Shown piece by piece: positions 1 to 7,019 of a stretch of 16,184 nucleotides of DNA; within the stretch, counting starts at the first letter, position 1, and each line of letters begins with the position of its first letter. Under the pieces are notes generated by a model. That model saw only the letters and a list, made by a program, of their open reading frames with translations. It searched no databases and was not told the DNA's origin. The stretch lies in assembly GCF_900766215.1 (NCBI RefSeq), contig NZ_CAAFUQ010000042.1:1-16184 (forward strand), read 5' to 3'. This DNA comes from an uncultured Finegoldia sp. Its GTDB lineage: Bacteria > Bacillota > Clostridia > Tissierellales > Peptoniphilaceae. A program made the translations under genes and the position numbers.

Positions 1-23
1 CGTCGTATCAAAGCTCATTCATA

Positions 24-45
24 AGTAGTAAATTAGTAGTAAATT
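24..45. repeat. Perfect 11-bp tandem direct repeat
   Basis: The 11-mer AGTAGTAAATT occurs twice back to back, at 24-34 and 35-45. It follows immediately after an in-frame TAA at 22-24 that closes a short open frame entering from the window's left edge (readable as RRIKAHS). What gene that tail belongs to cannot be told from seven residues. Confidence 0.6.
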
Positions 46-61
46 GAGTGGTTTTGACCTT

Positions 62-111
62 GATAAAGTGTGATAAGTCCAGTTTTTATGCGGATAACTA
101 GATTTTTATGC
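62..111. repeat. Phased GATAA / TTTTTATGC repeat block, possible IS end
   Basis: GATAA occurs at 62-66, 72-76 and 93-97, that is, 10 and 21 bases apart. TTTTTATGC occurs at 83-91 and 103-111. Together they form an imperfect tandem unit of about 20 bp (72-91 and 93-111). Such short reiterated motifs, helically phased and next to a truncated gene, resemble the multiple transposase-binding repeats at the ends of some insertion sequences such as the IS21 family. No terminal inverted repeat or target duplication can be tested, because the other end lies outside the window. The repeats are seen directly; the IS reading is inference. Confidence 0.3.
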
Positions 112-610
112 TATTTTTTATTTAAAAAAAGGAGATAAAGTTAAAATATCTGGAGAAAATGGAACTGGAAAAACAACTTTAATTAAAATTTTAAGTAACA
201 TTTATACCGATTATAATGGAAATATTAGTATTAACAACACAGAGTTAAATAATGCGAAGGATATCAACATAAATTATTTTTGTCAAAACTCTTATGTTTT
301 TCCAACTACTGTGAAAGAGAATATTTTCCTAGGGAAGAAAAAAATAGATACTGTATTCACAGATAATAAGTTACTAATGAAAACAAATGTGAATGATCTA
401 TCTGGTGGGGAAAAACACAAAATAACTTTAGATAGGGCGCTAATAGGAAACTCAAATATATTTATATTTGACGAACCACTCAATCACTTGGATAGCGAAT
501 CAACCGAAAAATTTCTGAAAGTTTTTGATGAAATTGAAGGAATAGTTATTTTTGTCGACCATAAAAATATAATTAAAAACTACAATAAAGAAATAATTTT
601 ATCTCACTAA
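98..610 (+). pseudogene. ABC transporter ATPase domain, 5'-truncated
   Basis: The frame is open from base 98 (after TAA at 95-97) to TAA at 608-610 and reads as a nucleotide-binding domain. It has Walker A GENGTGKTT (about 152-178), a Q-loop region (YFCQ near 265-285), signature LSGGEKHK, Walker B IFIFDEP, D-loop HLD and H-loop VDH. The frame has no ATG before the Walker A. Homology starts only about 8-10 codons before it, so the membrane domain and start of the ATPase domain are missing. A GTG at 311 is too late to give a working domain. The C-terminal half resembles the exporter at 3551-5125 (both have FDE...LDSES), so this may be a relic of its partner or paralogue. The break coincides with the repeat block at 62-111, which suggests insertion or deletion there. 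It could still be part of a longer gene in a rearranged strain, but in this sequence it is headless. Confidence 0.8.
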
Positions 611-645
611 AAAATCTGCCTGTTTCAAGGCAGATTTTAGTTTTA
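611..645. terminator. Bidirectional hairpin terminator
   Basis: A perfect 10-bp stem (611-620 with 629-638) closes an 8-base loop. A T-rich tail follows on the plus strand, and a run of T follows on the minus strand. It sits between two convergent reading frames, the ABC remnant and the alcohol dehydrogenase, and can serve both. Confidence 0.85.
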
Positions 646-1794
646 ATATGCGTTATTGTAAATTGTTTCGATGTCTGATGTTGACAAATCAGAGTAGCTT
701 GTTTTATATGCAGGTGTGTTTTCAGCCATTTCTTTGATTTTGTCTTTTGGAATGTCAAGTTCACGAAGTGTAGTTGGAGCTCCGATTTCTTTGAAGAAGT
801 TTTGTAGTGCAACGATTGATTCTAGTGCTAATTTTTCATCTGGTTTTCCTTCTGGATCTATATTCCACACGTTTATTGCAAAGCTTCTGAATTTTTCCAG
901 ATGATTTTTGTAGACAAATTTCAAATAATTTGGATGAACTACTGCAAGTCCCATTCCGTGAGTTACATCAAAATATGCGGATAATGTGTGTTCCAATTTG
1001 TGGCTTAGCCAATCTGAGCTTTTGCCAGTGGCAGTAAGTCCGTTGATTGCAAGTGTACTTACCCACATTAGATTGCTTCTAGCTTGGTAATCTTCAGGAT
1101 TTTTGAGAGCTACTCTGATACTGTCGATTACAGTTTTCATCAAGCTTTCTGATATATTATCTGTTGTGTTTTCGTAATCTGGTTCTGAAAAATATTCTTC
1201 CATTATGTGGCTGAACATATCGCAAGTTCCACTGATTAATTGATATTTTGGAAGTGAATATGTGTATGTTGGGTCGATTATTGAAAATACTGGATACAAT
1301 AATCTGTGCCCGTAGCCGTATTTTTTCTTTCTTTCTATATTGGAAATTACACAACTACCGTCCATTTCACTACCAGTTCCAGCCATTGTAATTACTGTTC
1401 CCAGTTTGATAGCGTCTGTTGGTTTGTTTTTTTCTTCGAAGAAATAATCCCAGAAATCTTCATCAGTTTTTGCACCCATTGCGATTGCTTTTGAGCAGTC
1501 CAATGTAGATCCGCCGCCGACAGCTAGAATAAAATCAATGTCATTTTCTTTGCAGATTTTGATTCCTTCATAAACTTTGTCAGTTCTTGGGTTTGGAGTG
1601 ATTCCAGAAAGTTCGAAAACTTCTTTGCCTTTCAAATTTTTCATAACATCATCGTAGACGCCATTTTTCTTGATGCTTCCTCCACCATAAGTTACTAAAA
1701 TTTTATTGTAATCCTTTAATTCATCGGCTAGATTTGTAACTTGACCTTTACCGAAATGTACTCTTACTGGATTGTAAAATGTAAAATTGTTCAT
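643..1794 (-). CDS. Iron-containing alcohol dehydrogenase (NADH-dependent butanol dehydrogenase type)
   Basis: This is a group III iron-dependent alcohol dehydrogenase of the BdhA/YugJ/YqhD branch, which reduces aldehydes such as butyraldehyde with NAD(P)H in the cytoplasm during fermentation. The N-terminus MNNFTFYNP and FGKGQ are typical. The nucleotide-binding GGGS lies at residues 93-96, followed by DCSKA, and TGSEM is present. Expected metal ligands are visible as D192, H196, H265 and H279, with H269 in the HKLEH motif. At 383 residues it has the usual family length. An upstream in-frame ATG at 1827 would add 11 residues, but the start at 1794 has a strong AAGGGGG site and the family-typical N-terminus. 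It lies downstream of the threonine synthase homologue on the same strand, with a terminator between them, so it is probably its own unit. The substrate is not fixed by the sequence. Confidence 0.93.
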   Translation of the reverse strand: MNNFTFYNPVRVHFGKGQVTNLADELKDYNKILVTYGGGSIKKNGVYDDVMKNLKGKEVFELSGITPNPRTDKVYEGIKICKENDIDFILAVGGGSTLDCSKAIAMGAKTDEDFWDYFFEEKNKPTDAIKLGTVITMAGTGSEMDGSCVISNIERKKKYGYGHRLLYPVFSIIDPTYTYSLPKYQLISGTCDMFSHIMEEYFSEPDYENTTDNISESLMKTVIDSIRVALKNPEDYQARSNLMWVSTLAINGLTATGKSSDWLSHKLEHTLSAYFDVTHGMGLAVVHPNYLKFVYKNHLEKFRSFAINVWNIDPEGKPDEKLALESIVALQNFFKEIGAPTTLRELDIPKDKIKEMAENTPAYKTSYSDLSTSDIETIYNNAY

Positions 1795-1797
1795 AAT

Positions 1798-1805
1798 GCC
1801 CCCTT
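1798..1805 (-). promoter_or_regulatory. Ribosome binding site of the alcohol dehydrogenase
   Basis: On the minus strand AAGGGGGC lies four bases (from the last G) before the ATG at 1794. It supports this ATG over the upstream in-frame ATG at 1827. Confidence 0.7.
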
Positions 1806-1830
1806 GTTTTATTTCAAATTTACTCATATA

Positions 1831-1859
1831 AATATATATCCGTTAATTGCGTATTTAAA
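1831..1859 (-). promoter_or_regulatory. Possible promoter of the alcohol dehydrogenase
   Basis: On the minus strand a -35-like TTTAAA (1859-1854) and a -10-like TATATT (1836-1831) are separated by 17 bases. Both match only partly and the region is AT-rich, so this is a weak call. It overlaps the tail of the terminator of the preceding gene. Confidence 0.3.
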
Positions 1860-1887
1860 ACAAAAGCAGCGTAAAGTTACGCCGCTT
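1850..1887 (-). terminator. Terminator of the threonine synthase homologue
   Basis: Bases 1864-1874 pair with 1877-1887 with one A-C mismatch. On the minus strand the GC-rich hairpin is followed by a T-rich stretch (TTTTGTTTT). The stem begins within the stop codon of the gene, so transcription ends right at the end of the coding region. Confidence 0.75.
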
Positions 1888-3328
1888 AATTCATTTCTTG
1901 TATTTTTTTGTAAATCATATTTTTGATTTCTGATGAATCGAAAATTGTAGTGTCAACTTTTTTGATGTTTTGTAAATTATCGGGAATAGGCGATTTTATA
2001 AAGGAGTTTAGTTTTTCCAATGCCATATTTATATCCAAATCTTCATTGTATCCAAATGATTTCAAAAGCTTATCTGTAGATGAATATGGAGAAGTTGTAG
2101 CCATAATTATTGAAGGCGTGTAATCATAAGAATCGATGACATATTTGTCGTAAGCAAGAGAAGCCATTGCAGTTTGAGGGGATAATGGATACTGACATTC
2201 CAAAAATAATCTCAAAATTTTCTGACTAACCTCATCACTTGTCAAGCTGTACGTTTCAATACAACTCAATTTTTGTAGTTCTTCAGGATATAAAGTGAAT
2301 TTATTTTTTTCTCTAAAATCTGTGTAAATCTCTCTTATTCTATCTTGATTATTTATCAAATGATGTAACAATCTTTCAATATTCGCCAAGACCAATCTTT
2401 CAAATGATGTGGATTCTTCACCGAAAACTTCGTCATAGACAAATTCTCCCGTATCCAAGAATTTTTTGAAAGACAATGGACTTTTTGTTGCACAAATTAT
2501 TTTATTAATAGGAAGTCCCATTCTTTTTGCATAGAAACAAGCCATTATATTGCCGAAATTTTCCGTAGGAATACTTACGTTGATTCTTTTTCCAGCTTCT
2601 ATCTCTCCGTATTTTACCATTGTCACATAACTGTAAAAATAATAAATAACTTGAGTGAGAACTCTGATTATATTCAAAGAATTGCACGTAGAAATCACCG
2701 ATTCTTTTTGTGCAATCAAATCTTTTATATCAGAATCATTTATCAAACTATCCACCAATTTTTTACATTTATAAAAATCACCATCTACGCCAATTGCACA
2801 GACATTATCGGAAAGTGTGGATAATAATTTTGATTTTTCGATATCTGAGATATTATTTGGGTAAAACACGAAAACTTTTGTGTTCATCTTTTTGAAATTC
2901 TCAATCGTAGACACAGAGATATCAGTGGAAGCTGTGAACAGATATAAGTTTTTCACATCTTCATTATTATTCAAATTAATATCTATAAATTTAGAGATAA
3001 TACTCAATGACAAGTCCCTATAAGACAGACTTTTGTTGTTGAAAAGTTCAACGTAACATCTATCATTTGTTTTTCTCAAAAAAACATTAGGCTCATCTCC
3101 ATCGTAAGCGTTATTTACAATGCTTGATATTGAATCTTCGTCAATATCAGTTAAAAAATGCTTCAAAATATATATAGCAAGTTCGTTATATGTCATATCT
3201 CTAAGCACATCAATATCGTACAAATTATCTAAATTCAAAGGAACGTAAATATCATCATTTATACAATTGAAGATTACTTCTTGAGAATCGATAGTTATTG
3301 AATTATCCCTAGTGCTAATAAATTTCAT
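1886..3328 (-). CDS. thrC: Threonine synthase homologue with altered PLP site (probable pseudoenzyme)
   Basis: Threonine synthase converts O-phosphohomoserine to threonine with pyridoxal phosphate. The 480-residue product has family length and architecture: MKFISTRxN at the N-terminus, the SYRELA-like TYNELAIYIL segment, VFVFYP, NSLNIIRVLTQVIYYFY and NFGNIMACFYAKRMGLPI. The key motifs are changed. The Schiff-base lysine motif (AFKD in the family) reads SYRD at residues 102-105, with arginine (AGG) at 104. The phosphate-binding SGDTG loop reads ASTDI (133-137), and PTGNFGN reads PTENFGN (254-260). K99 is five residues away and not an obvious replacement. The frame is otherwise uninterrupted, with a good AGGAGG site and its own promoter and terminator, so it is probably expressed. 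No thrB or hom is adjacent. I infer loss of normal catalysis, perhaps with retained ligand binding or a structural role; a recent pseudogene is the alternative. Confidence 0.85.
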   Translation of the reverse strand: MKFISTRDNSITIDSQEVIFNCINDDIYVPLNLDNLYDIDVLRDMTYNELAIYILKHFLTDIDEDSISSIVNNAYDGDEPNVFLRKTNDRCYVELFNNKSLSYRDLSLSIISKFIDINLNNNEDVKNLYLFTASTDISVSTIENFKKMNTKVFVFYPNNISDIEKSKLLSTLSDNVCAIGVDGDFYKCKKLVDSLINDSDIKDLIAQKESVISTCNSLNIIRVLTQVIYYFYSYVTMVKYGEIEAGKRINVSIPTENFGNIMACFYAKRMGLPINKIICATKSPLSFKKFLDTGEFVYDEVFGEESTSFERLVLANIERLLHHLINNQDRIREIYTDFREKNKFTLYPEELQKLSCIETYSLTSDEVSQKILRLFLECQYPLSPQTAMASLAYDKYVIDSYDYTPSIIMATTSPYSSTDKLLKSFGYNEDLDINMALEKLNSFIKSPIPDNLQNIKKVDTTIFDSSEIKNMIYKKIQEMN

Positions 3329-3331
3329 ATT

Positions 3332-3379
3332 TCCTCCTAATATTATTCTAATTATATCATTTTATGAGATTTAAGTTAA
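3332..3379 (-). promoter_or_regulatory. Promoter and ribosome binding site of the threonine synthase homologue
   Basis: On the minus strand TTAACT (3379-3374) and a perfect TATAAT (3356-3351) are separated by exactly 17 bases. An AGGAGGA ribosome site (3338-3332) lies just before the ATG at 3328. The short leader leaves no room for an attenuator or T-box. Confidence 0.7.
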
Positions 3380-3444
3380 TATTTTTAAATTTCGATAAAA
3401 TTTGAGTAAAAAATGCCGAAAATACAACGAGAAGCTTATAACTA

Positions 3445-3472
3445 TTGTTTATTTTTTTTTGAAGAGTATAAT
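3445..3472 (+). promoter_or_regulatory. Promoter of the ABC exporter gene
   Basis: TTGTTT (3445-3450) and a perfect TATAAT (3467-3472) with a 16-base spacer face the exporter gene. It lies about 110 bp from, and divergent to, the promoter of the threonine synthase homologue. The leader between it and the ATG is about 70 bases and shows no obvious hairpin regulator. Confidence 0.55.
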
Positions 3473-3550
3473 AATAGTAAAGCGTTTTCTATAAATAGAA
3501 TTGATTGTAGCTTTGGGTAAGAATTATAAAATTGAAGGAGAGAGGGCATT

Positions 3551-5125
3551 ATGATAAAAGTAATTCTTAAAAAGAACATCAAGTTTATGGCAGTATCTTT
3601 GATTATGAGTTTAATTATGGTTGTAGCGACACTGTCCGTACCATTTTTAAGTAATAAAATTTTCAGAGATATTACCAACATTCAAAGAAGTGATTTGTAC
3701 TTATTGTTTTGGATAATGGTGTTAAATTATTTTATTCAAATAGGGCTGATTTTGTTAAAAGAAAAAGTAGCGGTGAATGTGAATTCAGAAAACTTAGATA
3801 ATTTTATGCAGGATTTATTTCATGTGAAATACGACACTATGATTAATTTGGGAAACAATTCACTGATTACGAAGATTTCTAAGTTGACTAATTCTATTTA
3901 CAGTTTTTTGATTGACGATGTAAACACAATGGTTAGTTCTATTCTGATAATTATTGGAGCTTTGATTTTTGTTTCAATTCAAAATATTTATTACGGTTTG
4001 ATTTTATTAGCGATAATACCATTTACATTTTTCGGATTTAAATTAATCAATAAAAAATTATCTGAAAAATGCGTATCACTATCTGCAATTACTTCCAAAA
4101 ACTACCAAGATTTTAACAATATTTACAGCAATCCAGATTTTTTGAAACAATATTCAAAATTTGATGGTTTTGATAATCTTATCAACAAGAAAATCGTTGA
4201 GATTTTTGAAGCACACAAAAGCGTTAATCAATTCGCAGGTGCAGCAAGTAGTAGTATTAGAATGTTTAACGAGCTTGTGCAAAACGCTTTGTTGATATGG
4301 ATAAGTTATAATGTTACGATTGGAAATGCTAAGTTGTATTCAATTGTGGTGTTTACATTGGTAATTAATGTGTTCTTCGACTCATTGTACTCATTAAATG
4401 GCGTAAACATTGATCTTACAAACTTAAAGGTAGACTCTGGTTTTTATAAGGAAAATATTTTAGATAGTTTAGAAAACAAAGAAGGGATTGCTGTTGAAAA
4501 TACTATTAGCAAAGTGAAGTTTGAAAATCCTATTGTGAAAATATTGGACACTGAGTTCAAATTTGAAATTAATGAAGAATTTTATCCTTCAGATATCGTA
4601 TACATAGATGCAAAAAGTGGTGCTGGCAAAAGTACACTTCTACGTTCACTGTTGAATATCAGAGATGTTGATGGAATATCTATCAACGAAAAGGACGTCA
4701 ATTCATTATCTTTGGATGAATTAAGAGAAAAAGTCGCATACGTTCCACAAAATCCACTTATCATTCCTGCAAGTTTGAGGGAAAATATTTTGGTGGATAC
4801 AGTCAAAGACAAATCTATCGATGAAAAAATATTGTCTATGGATGTTTTGAAGCCTGTGTTGAAGAATAAAAACTTGGATTCAGAAATTTTGGCAAATGGA
4901 GAAAACTTATCGGGAGGAGAAAAACAAAGAGTATCCATCGTTAGAAGTCTTATGAGAGATGCTGATGTTTATATTTTTGATGAAATAACTAGCAACTTGG
5001 ATTCAGAATCACAGGAAGATTTCTTCTCTAATTTTATTAAAGATATAGATAATAAAATCGTGTTCATTATTAGCCACGATAAAAAAGTACAAAAATATTG
5101 CAACAAAACAATGCATGTAAAATAA
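3551..5125 (+). CDS. ABC exporter, fused membrane and ATPase domains
   Basis: This is a type I ABC exporter half-transporter of 524 residues. About six hydrophobic segments lie in the first 285 residues (near 12-34, 50-70, 127-147, 149-170, 241-260 and 262-282). They are followed by an ATPase domain with Walker A GAGKST (357-362), a Q-loop in AYVPQNP, signature LSGGEKQR (453-460), Walker B VYIFDE, D-loop SNLD and H-loop ISHD. All catalytic residues are present, so it should hydrolyse ATP, as a homodimer or with a partner. The start has a purine-rich AAGGAGAGAGGG site. No partner, peptide or accessory gene is adjacent, so the substrate (peptide, drug or other) is unknown. The ATPase remnant at 98-610 is of the same general type. 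It forms a single-gene unit between a promoter and a strong terminator. Confidence 0.9.
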   Translation: MIKVILKKNIKFMAVSLIMSLIMVVATLSVPFLSNKIFRDITNIQRSDLYLLFWIMVLNYFIQIGLILLKEKVAVNVNSENLDNFMQDLFHVKYDTMINLGNNSLITKISKLTNSIYSFLIDDVNTMVSSILIIIGALIFVSIQNIYYGLILLAIIPFTFFGFKLINKKLSEKCVSLSAITSKNYQDFNNIYSNPDFLKQYSKFDGFDNLINKKIVEIFEAHKSVNQFAGAASSSIRMFNELVQNALLIWISYNVTIGNAKLYSIVVFTLVINVFFDSLYSLNGVNIDLTNLKVDSGFYKENILDSLENKEGIAVENTISKVKFENPIVKILDTEFKFEINEEFYPSDIVYIDAKSGAGKSTLLRSLLNIRDVDGISINEKDVNSLSLDELREKVAYVPQNPLIIPASLRENILVDTVKDKSIDEKILSMDVLKPVLKNKNLDSEILANGENLSGGEKQRVSIVRSLMRDADVYIFDEITSNLDSESQEDFFSNFIKDIDNKIVFIISHDKKVQKYCNKTMHVK

Positions 5126-5129
5126 AGTA

Positions 5130-5158
5130 ACGAGCTGATTTAATTCAGCTCGTTTTTA
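5130..5158 (+). terminator. Terminator of the ABC exporter gene
   Basis: A perfect 9-bp stem (5130-5138 with 5145-5153) closes a 6-base loop and is followed by TTTTT. It is a classic intrinsic terminator just after the stop codon, and it isolates the hydrogenase remnant downstream from transcription. Confidence 0.9.
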
Positions 5159-5186
5159 ATATGTGATTCTGTCTAATATTTTATTG

Positions 5187-5657
5187 ATTTTCGGATCAAG
5201 TGGTGGTGTATTGGAAGCTGCTATGAGAACTGCTTACAATATGTTAACTGGTGATGACCTTAAACAATTAGAGTTTGAATAACTTAAAGAAATGAGTAGC
5301 ATCAAAGAATCCAGAATAGAAATTTTAGGAAAAGAAGTTAAAGTTGCTGCTGCAAGTGGACTCGCAAATGCGAGAAGACATTTGGAAAGAATTAGAGATG
5401 AAAAAGCTCACTACGAAATTATAGAAATCATGGCTTGCTCTGGTCGATGTATCGGCGGTGCTGGTCAACCACTTCTTAGAGGAAATGTTTCGAAATTAGA
5501 AAAGAGAATGAAGGCTATTCACACAGAAGACAGGGACAAACCAATCAGAAGATCTTATAAAAACAAATCTATCAAAAAGATTTACGATGAGTATTTGGAT
5601 TCTCCTGGTTCAGAAAAAGCACATCATTTGCTTCACACAGAATATTCTTCAAGATAA
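5187..5657 (+). pseudogene. [FeFe]-hydrogenase C-terminal remnant with in-frame stop
   Basis: Frame +3 reads IFGSSGGVLEAAMRTAYN, the conserved segment of the H-cluster domain of iron-only hydrogenases (HydA/HndD type). It then meets TAA at 5280-5282 and continues in the same frame as the family's C-terminus: GLANARRHLE, MACSGRCIGGAGQP (third H-cluster motif with both cysteines), and the LLHTEYSSR end. The N-terminal ferredoxin-like part and the first two H-cluster motifs (TSCCP and PCTAKK types) are absent. Homology begins about 30 bases after the upstream terminator. The ATG at 5292 would give a 121-residue piece, but its upstream bases form a poor ribosome site and there is no evident promoter. 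The stop is TAA, not TGA, so selenocysteine readthrough is excluded. I read this as a decaying remnant that cannot assemble an H-cluster. Confidence 0.88.
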
Positions 5658-5679
5658 AAACATTAATTCAATAATAGAT

Positions 5680-5714
5680 AAAAGTTCTTTGGAGATTGCC
5701 GAGGAACTTTTTTT
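5680..5714 (+). terminator. Terminator after the hydrogenase remnant
   Basis: Bases 5680-5690 pair with 5701-5711 (11 pairs including two G-U), with a 10-base loop and a run of seven T. It is probably the original terminator of the hydrogenase gene, now outliving it. Confidence 0.75.
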
Positions 5715-5725
5715 ATTGAAACCAA

Positions 5726-5754
5726 TTATCAAACTAAAAAAATTGTAGTATTAT
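5726..5754 (+). promoter_or_regulatory. Promoter of the first YibE/F gene
   Basis: TTATCA (5726-5731) and TATTAT (5749-5754) are separated by 17 bases, ending 24 bases before the TTG start. Both hexamers are close to consensus. The position between a terminator and a gene supports the call. Confidence 0.55.
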
Positions 5755-5777
5755 ATATAGATGGAGTTGGTGAATAA

Positions 5778-6917
5778 TTGAAAAAAATTTGTAATATATT
5801 TTTGGGATTGATTTTGGCAGCGATTTTTATAATAAATTTAAAATGGGGAAATAATGACCATTTGGTAAGCTATGATGGAATTGAACTTGATTATGTAAAA
5901 GCTACTGTAGTAGATATTGTAGATGAAACGCTGGATTATCCTTACAATTCAAAGCCTGTTGGAATACAAAATATAAAAGCAAAAATTAGAAATACAGGAG
6001 AAATTGTGGATGTGGAGAACAAACTAGAAGCATCGCATAGTGTTTTAGTAAAAAAGAACGACAAGGTGATTCTGGCGAAAAGTAGAAATCCTCATCACAA
6101 TTCTGAAACTTTTTACAGGATGTATAATTACGATAGAAGTTTTAGTACAATCTTATGGATGGGGATATTTATAATTTTCATAGCACTTGTTGCAGGAAGT
6201 AGAGGAATAAAAAGCACGATTGCTCTTGTGATTAGTATATACATAATTTTGTTTTTTGATATTTCGCTTATCATGAATGGATTTAATAATATTGTGATTA
6301 CAATTTTAACTGTGATTTTGTGCACAATATATTCCACTTTGATTTTATATGGTTATTCTAAAATGAGTTTAATCAATATGATTTCTGTTTCTGTATCATT
6401 TGTATTTGTGAGTATTTTGGTTAAGCTAATGAGTATCGGACTTAATATTTCGGGGTATAATCTGGAAAATGTCGGGGAATTGATACTAGTGATAGGAAAG
6501 GTATGGAAATTAAATATCGAAAATTTACTGTTTTCCACTGTTGCTATTTCAGCTTTGGGAGCGTCAATGGATGTAAGTGTATCGATAGCTTCTGCATTAA
6601 GAGAAATTCAGTCGTTAAATAAAGATGTATCGAGTAAAAAATTATTTAAAAGTGGGATGAGTATTGGTCGAGATATTATTGGAACAATGGTCAACACATT
6701 AGTATTTGCATTTATTGGATCATCACTTGTGAGCATAATGATTTTTATATTGCACGGAACAAATACTTTTAATAGAGTTGTGAGTTCTGATTTTTTTGCG
6801 GTGGAAATTACGAAAGCGTTAATTGGAATAAGCGTTGTGATTATAATGGTTCCAGTGACTTCTTTTATTGCATCGAAAATATACAATGAGAATAGTTTTT
6901 ATAAGCATATCAAATGA
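5778..6917 (+). CDS. YibE/F family membrane protein, copy 1
   Basis: This 379-residue multi-pass membrane protein belongs to the YibE/F family, whose function is not established. One hydrophobic segment lies at residues 5-21. A polar, presumably extracytoplasmic domain of about 100 residues follows and contains LDYPYNSKPVG. The remainder is a bundle of about seven segments with the family signature ALGASMDVSVSIASAL...GRDIIGTMVNTL. It starts with TTG: the nearby ATG at 5761 is in another frame and runs into TGA, while GGTGA sits four bases before the TTG. A very similar paralogue follows at 7020, so this is a tandem duplication. Each copy has its own upstream region and a terminator separates them. 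A transporter or envelope role is only a guess from topology. Confidence 0.88.
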   Translation: MKKICNIFLGLILAAIFIINLKWGNNDHLVSYDGIELDYVKATVVDIVDETLDYPYNSKPVGIQNIKAKIRNTGEIVDVENKLEASHSVLVKKNDKVILAKSRNPHHNSETFYRMYNYDRSFSTILWMGIFIIFIALVAGSRGIKSTIALVISIYIILFFDISLIMNGFNNIVITILTVILCTIYSTLILYGYSKMSLINMISVSVSFVFVSILVKLMSIGLNISGYNLENVGELILVIGKVWKLNIENLLFSTVAISALGASMDVSVSIASALREIQSLNKDVSSKKLFKSGMSIGRDIIGTMVNTLVFAFIGSSLVSIMIFILHGTNTFNRVVSSDFFAVEITKALIGISVVIIMVPVTSFIASKIYNENSFYKHIK

Positions 6918-6929
6918 TATGCTTTTTTT
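6903..6929 (+). terminator. Terminator overlapping the stop codon of YibE/F copy 1
   Basis: A perfect 10-bp inverted repeat (6903-6912 with 6915-6924) runs into seven T. The TGA stop (6915-6917) forms part of the stem. Confidence 0.8.
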
Positions 6930-6995
6930 AATGTTTTTTTAACAAATTTTTACATTTTATTAACTTTGAAAAACATGAATTTAATATTTTAATCG

Positions 6996-7013
6996 TACAA
7001 TGTAATTGGTGAT
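6996..7013 (+). promoter_or_regulatory. Possible -10 element and ribosome site of YibE/F copy 2
   Basis: A TACAAT hexamer lies at 6996-7001, without a convincing -35 at the correct distance. GGTGAT (7008-7013) lies six bases before the TTG start. The short gap between the two would give a very short leader, so the promoter call is weak; the ribosome site is better supported. Confidence 0.35.
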
Positions 7014-7019
7014 GAAATA

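Noticed and set aside
1792..1827. Longer alcohol dehydrogenase starting at 1827
   Set aside because: The extra 11 residues include the translated ribosome site (KQGGI), are not typical of the family, and the ATG at 1794 has the better site.
3329..3550. Riboswitch or T-box upstream of the thrC-like gene
   Set aside because: The promoter lies within about 50 bases of the start codon, leaving no space for a structured leader.
4582..4938. 118-codon minus-strand open frame inside the ABC exporter
   Set aside because: It is antisense to the ATPase domain with no start signals; a shadow of the coding strand. The same applies to the minus frames at 7589-7930, 11484-11753 and 6608-6886.
5280..5282. 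Selenocysteine or programmed readthrough in the hydrogenase frame
   Set aside because: The codon is TAA, not TGA, and most of the gene upstream is missing anyway.
5292..5657. Small intact protein of 121 residues
   Set aside because: It is continuous in frame with upstream hydrogenase sequence beyond the stop, and has no good ribosome site or promoter.
5761..5781. ATG at 5761 as start of YibE/F copy 1
   Set aside because: It is in a different frame from the gene and reaches TGA after six codons; the TTG at 5778 is the only start that gives the family N-terminus.
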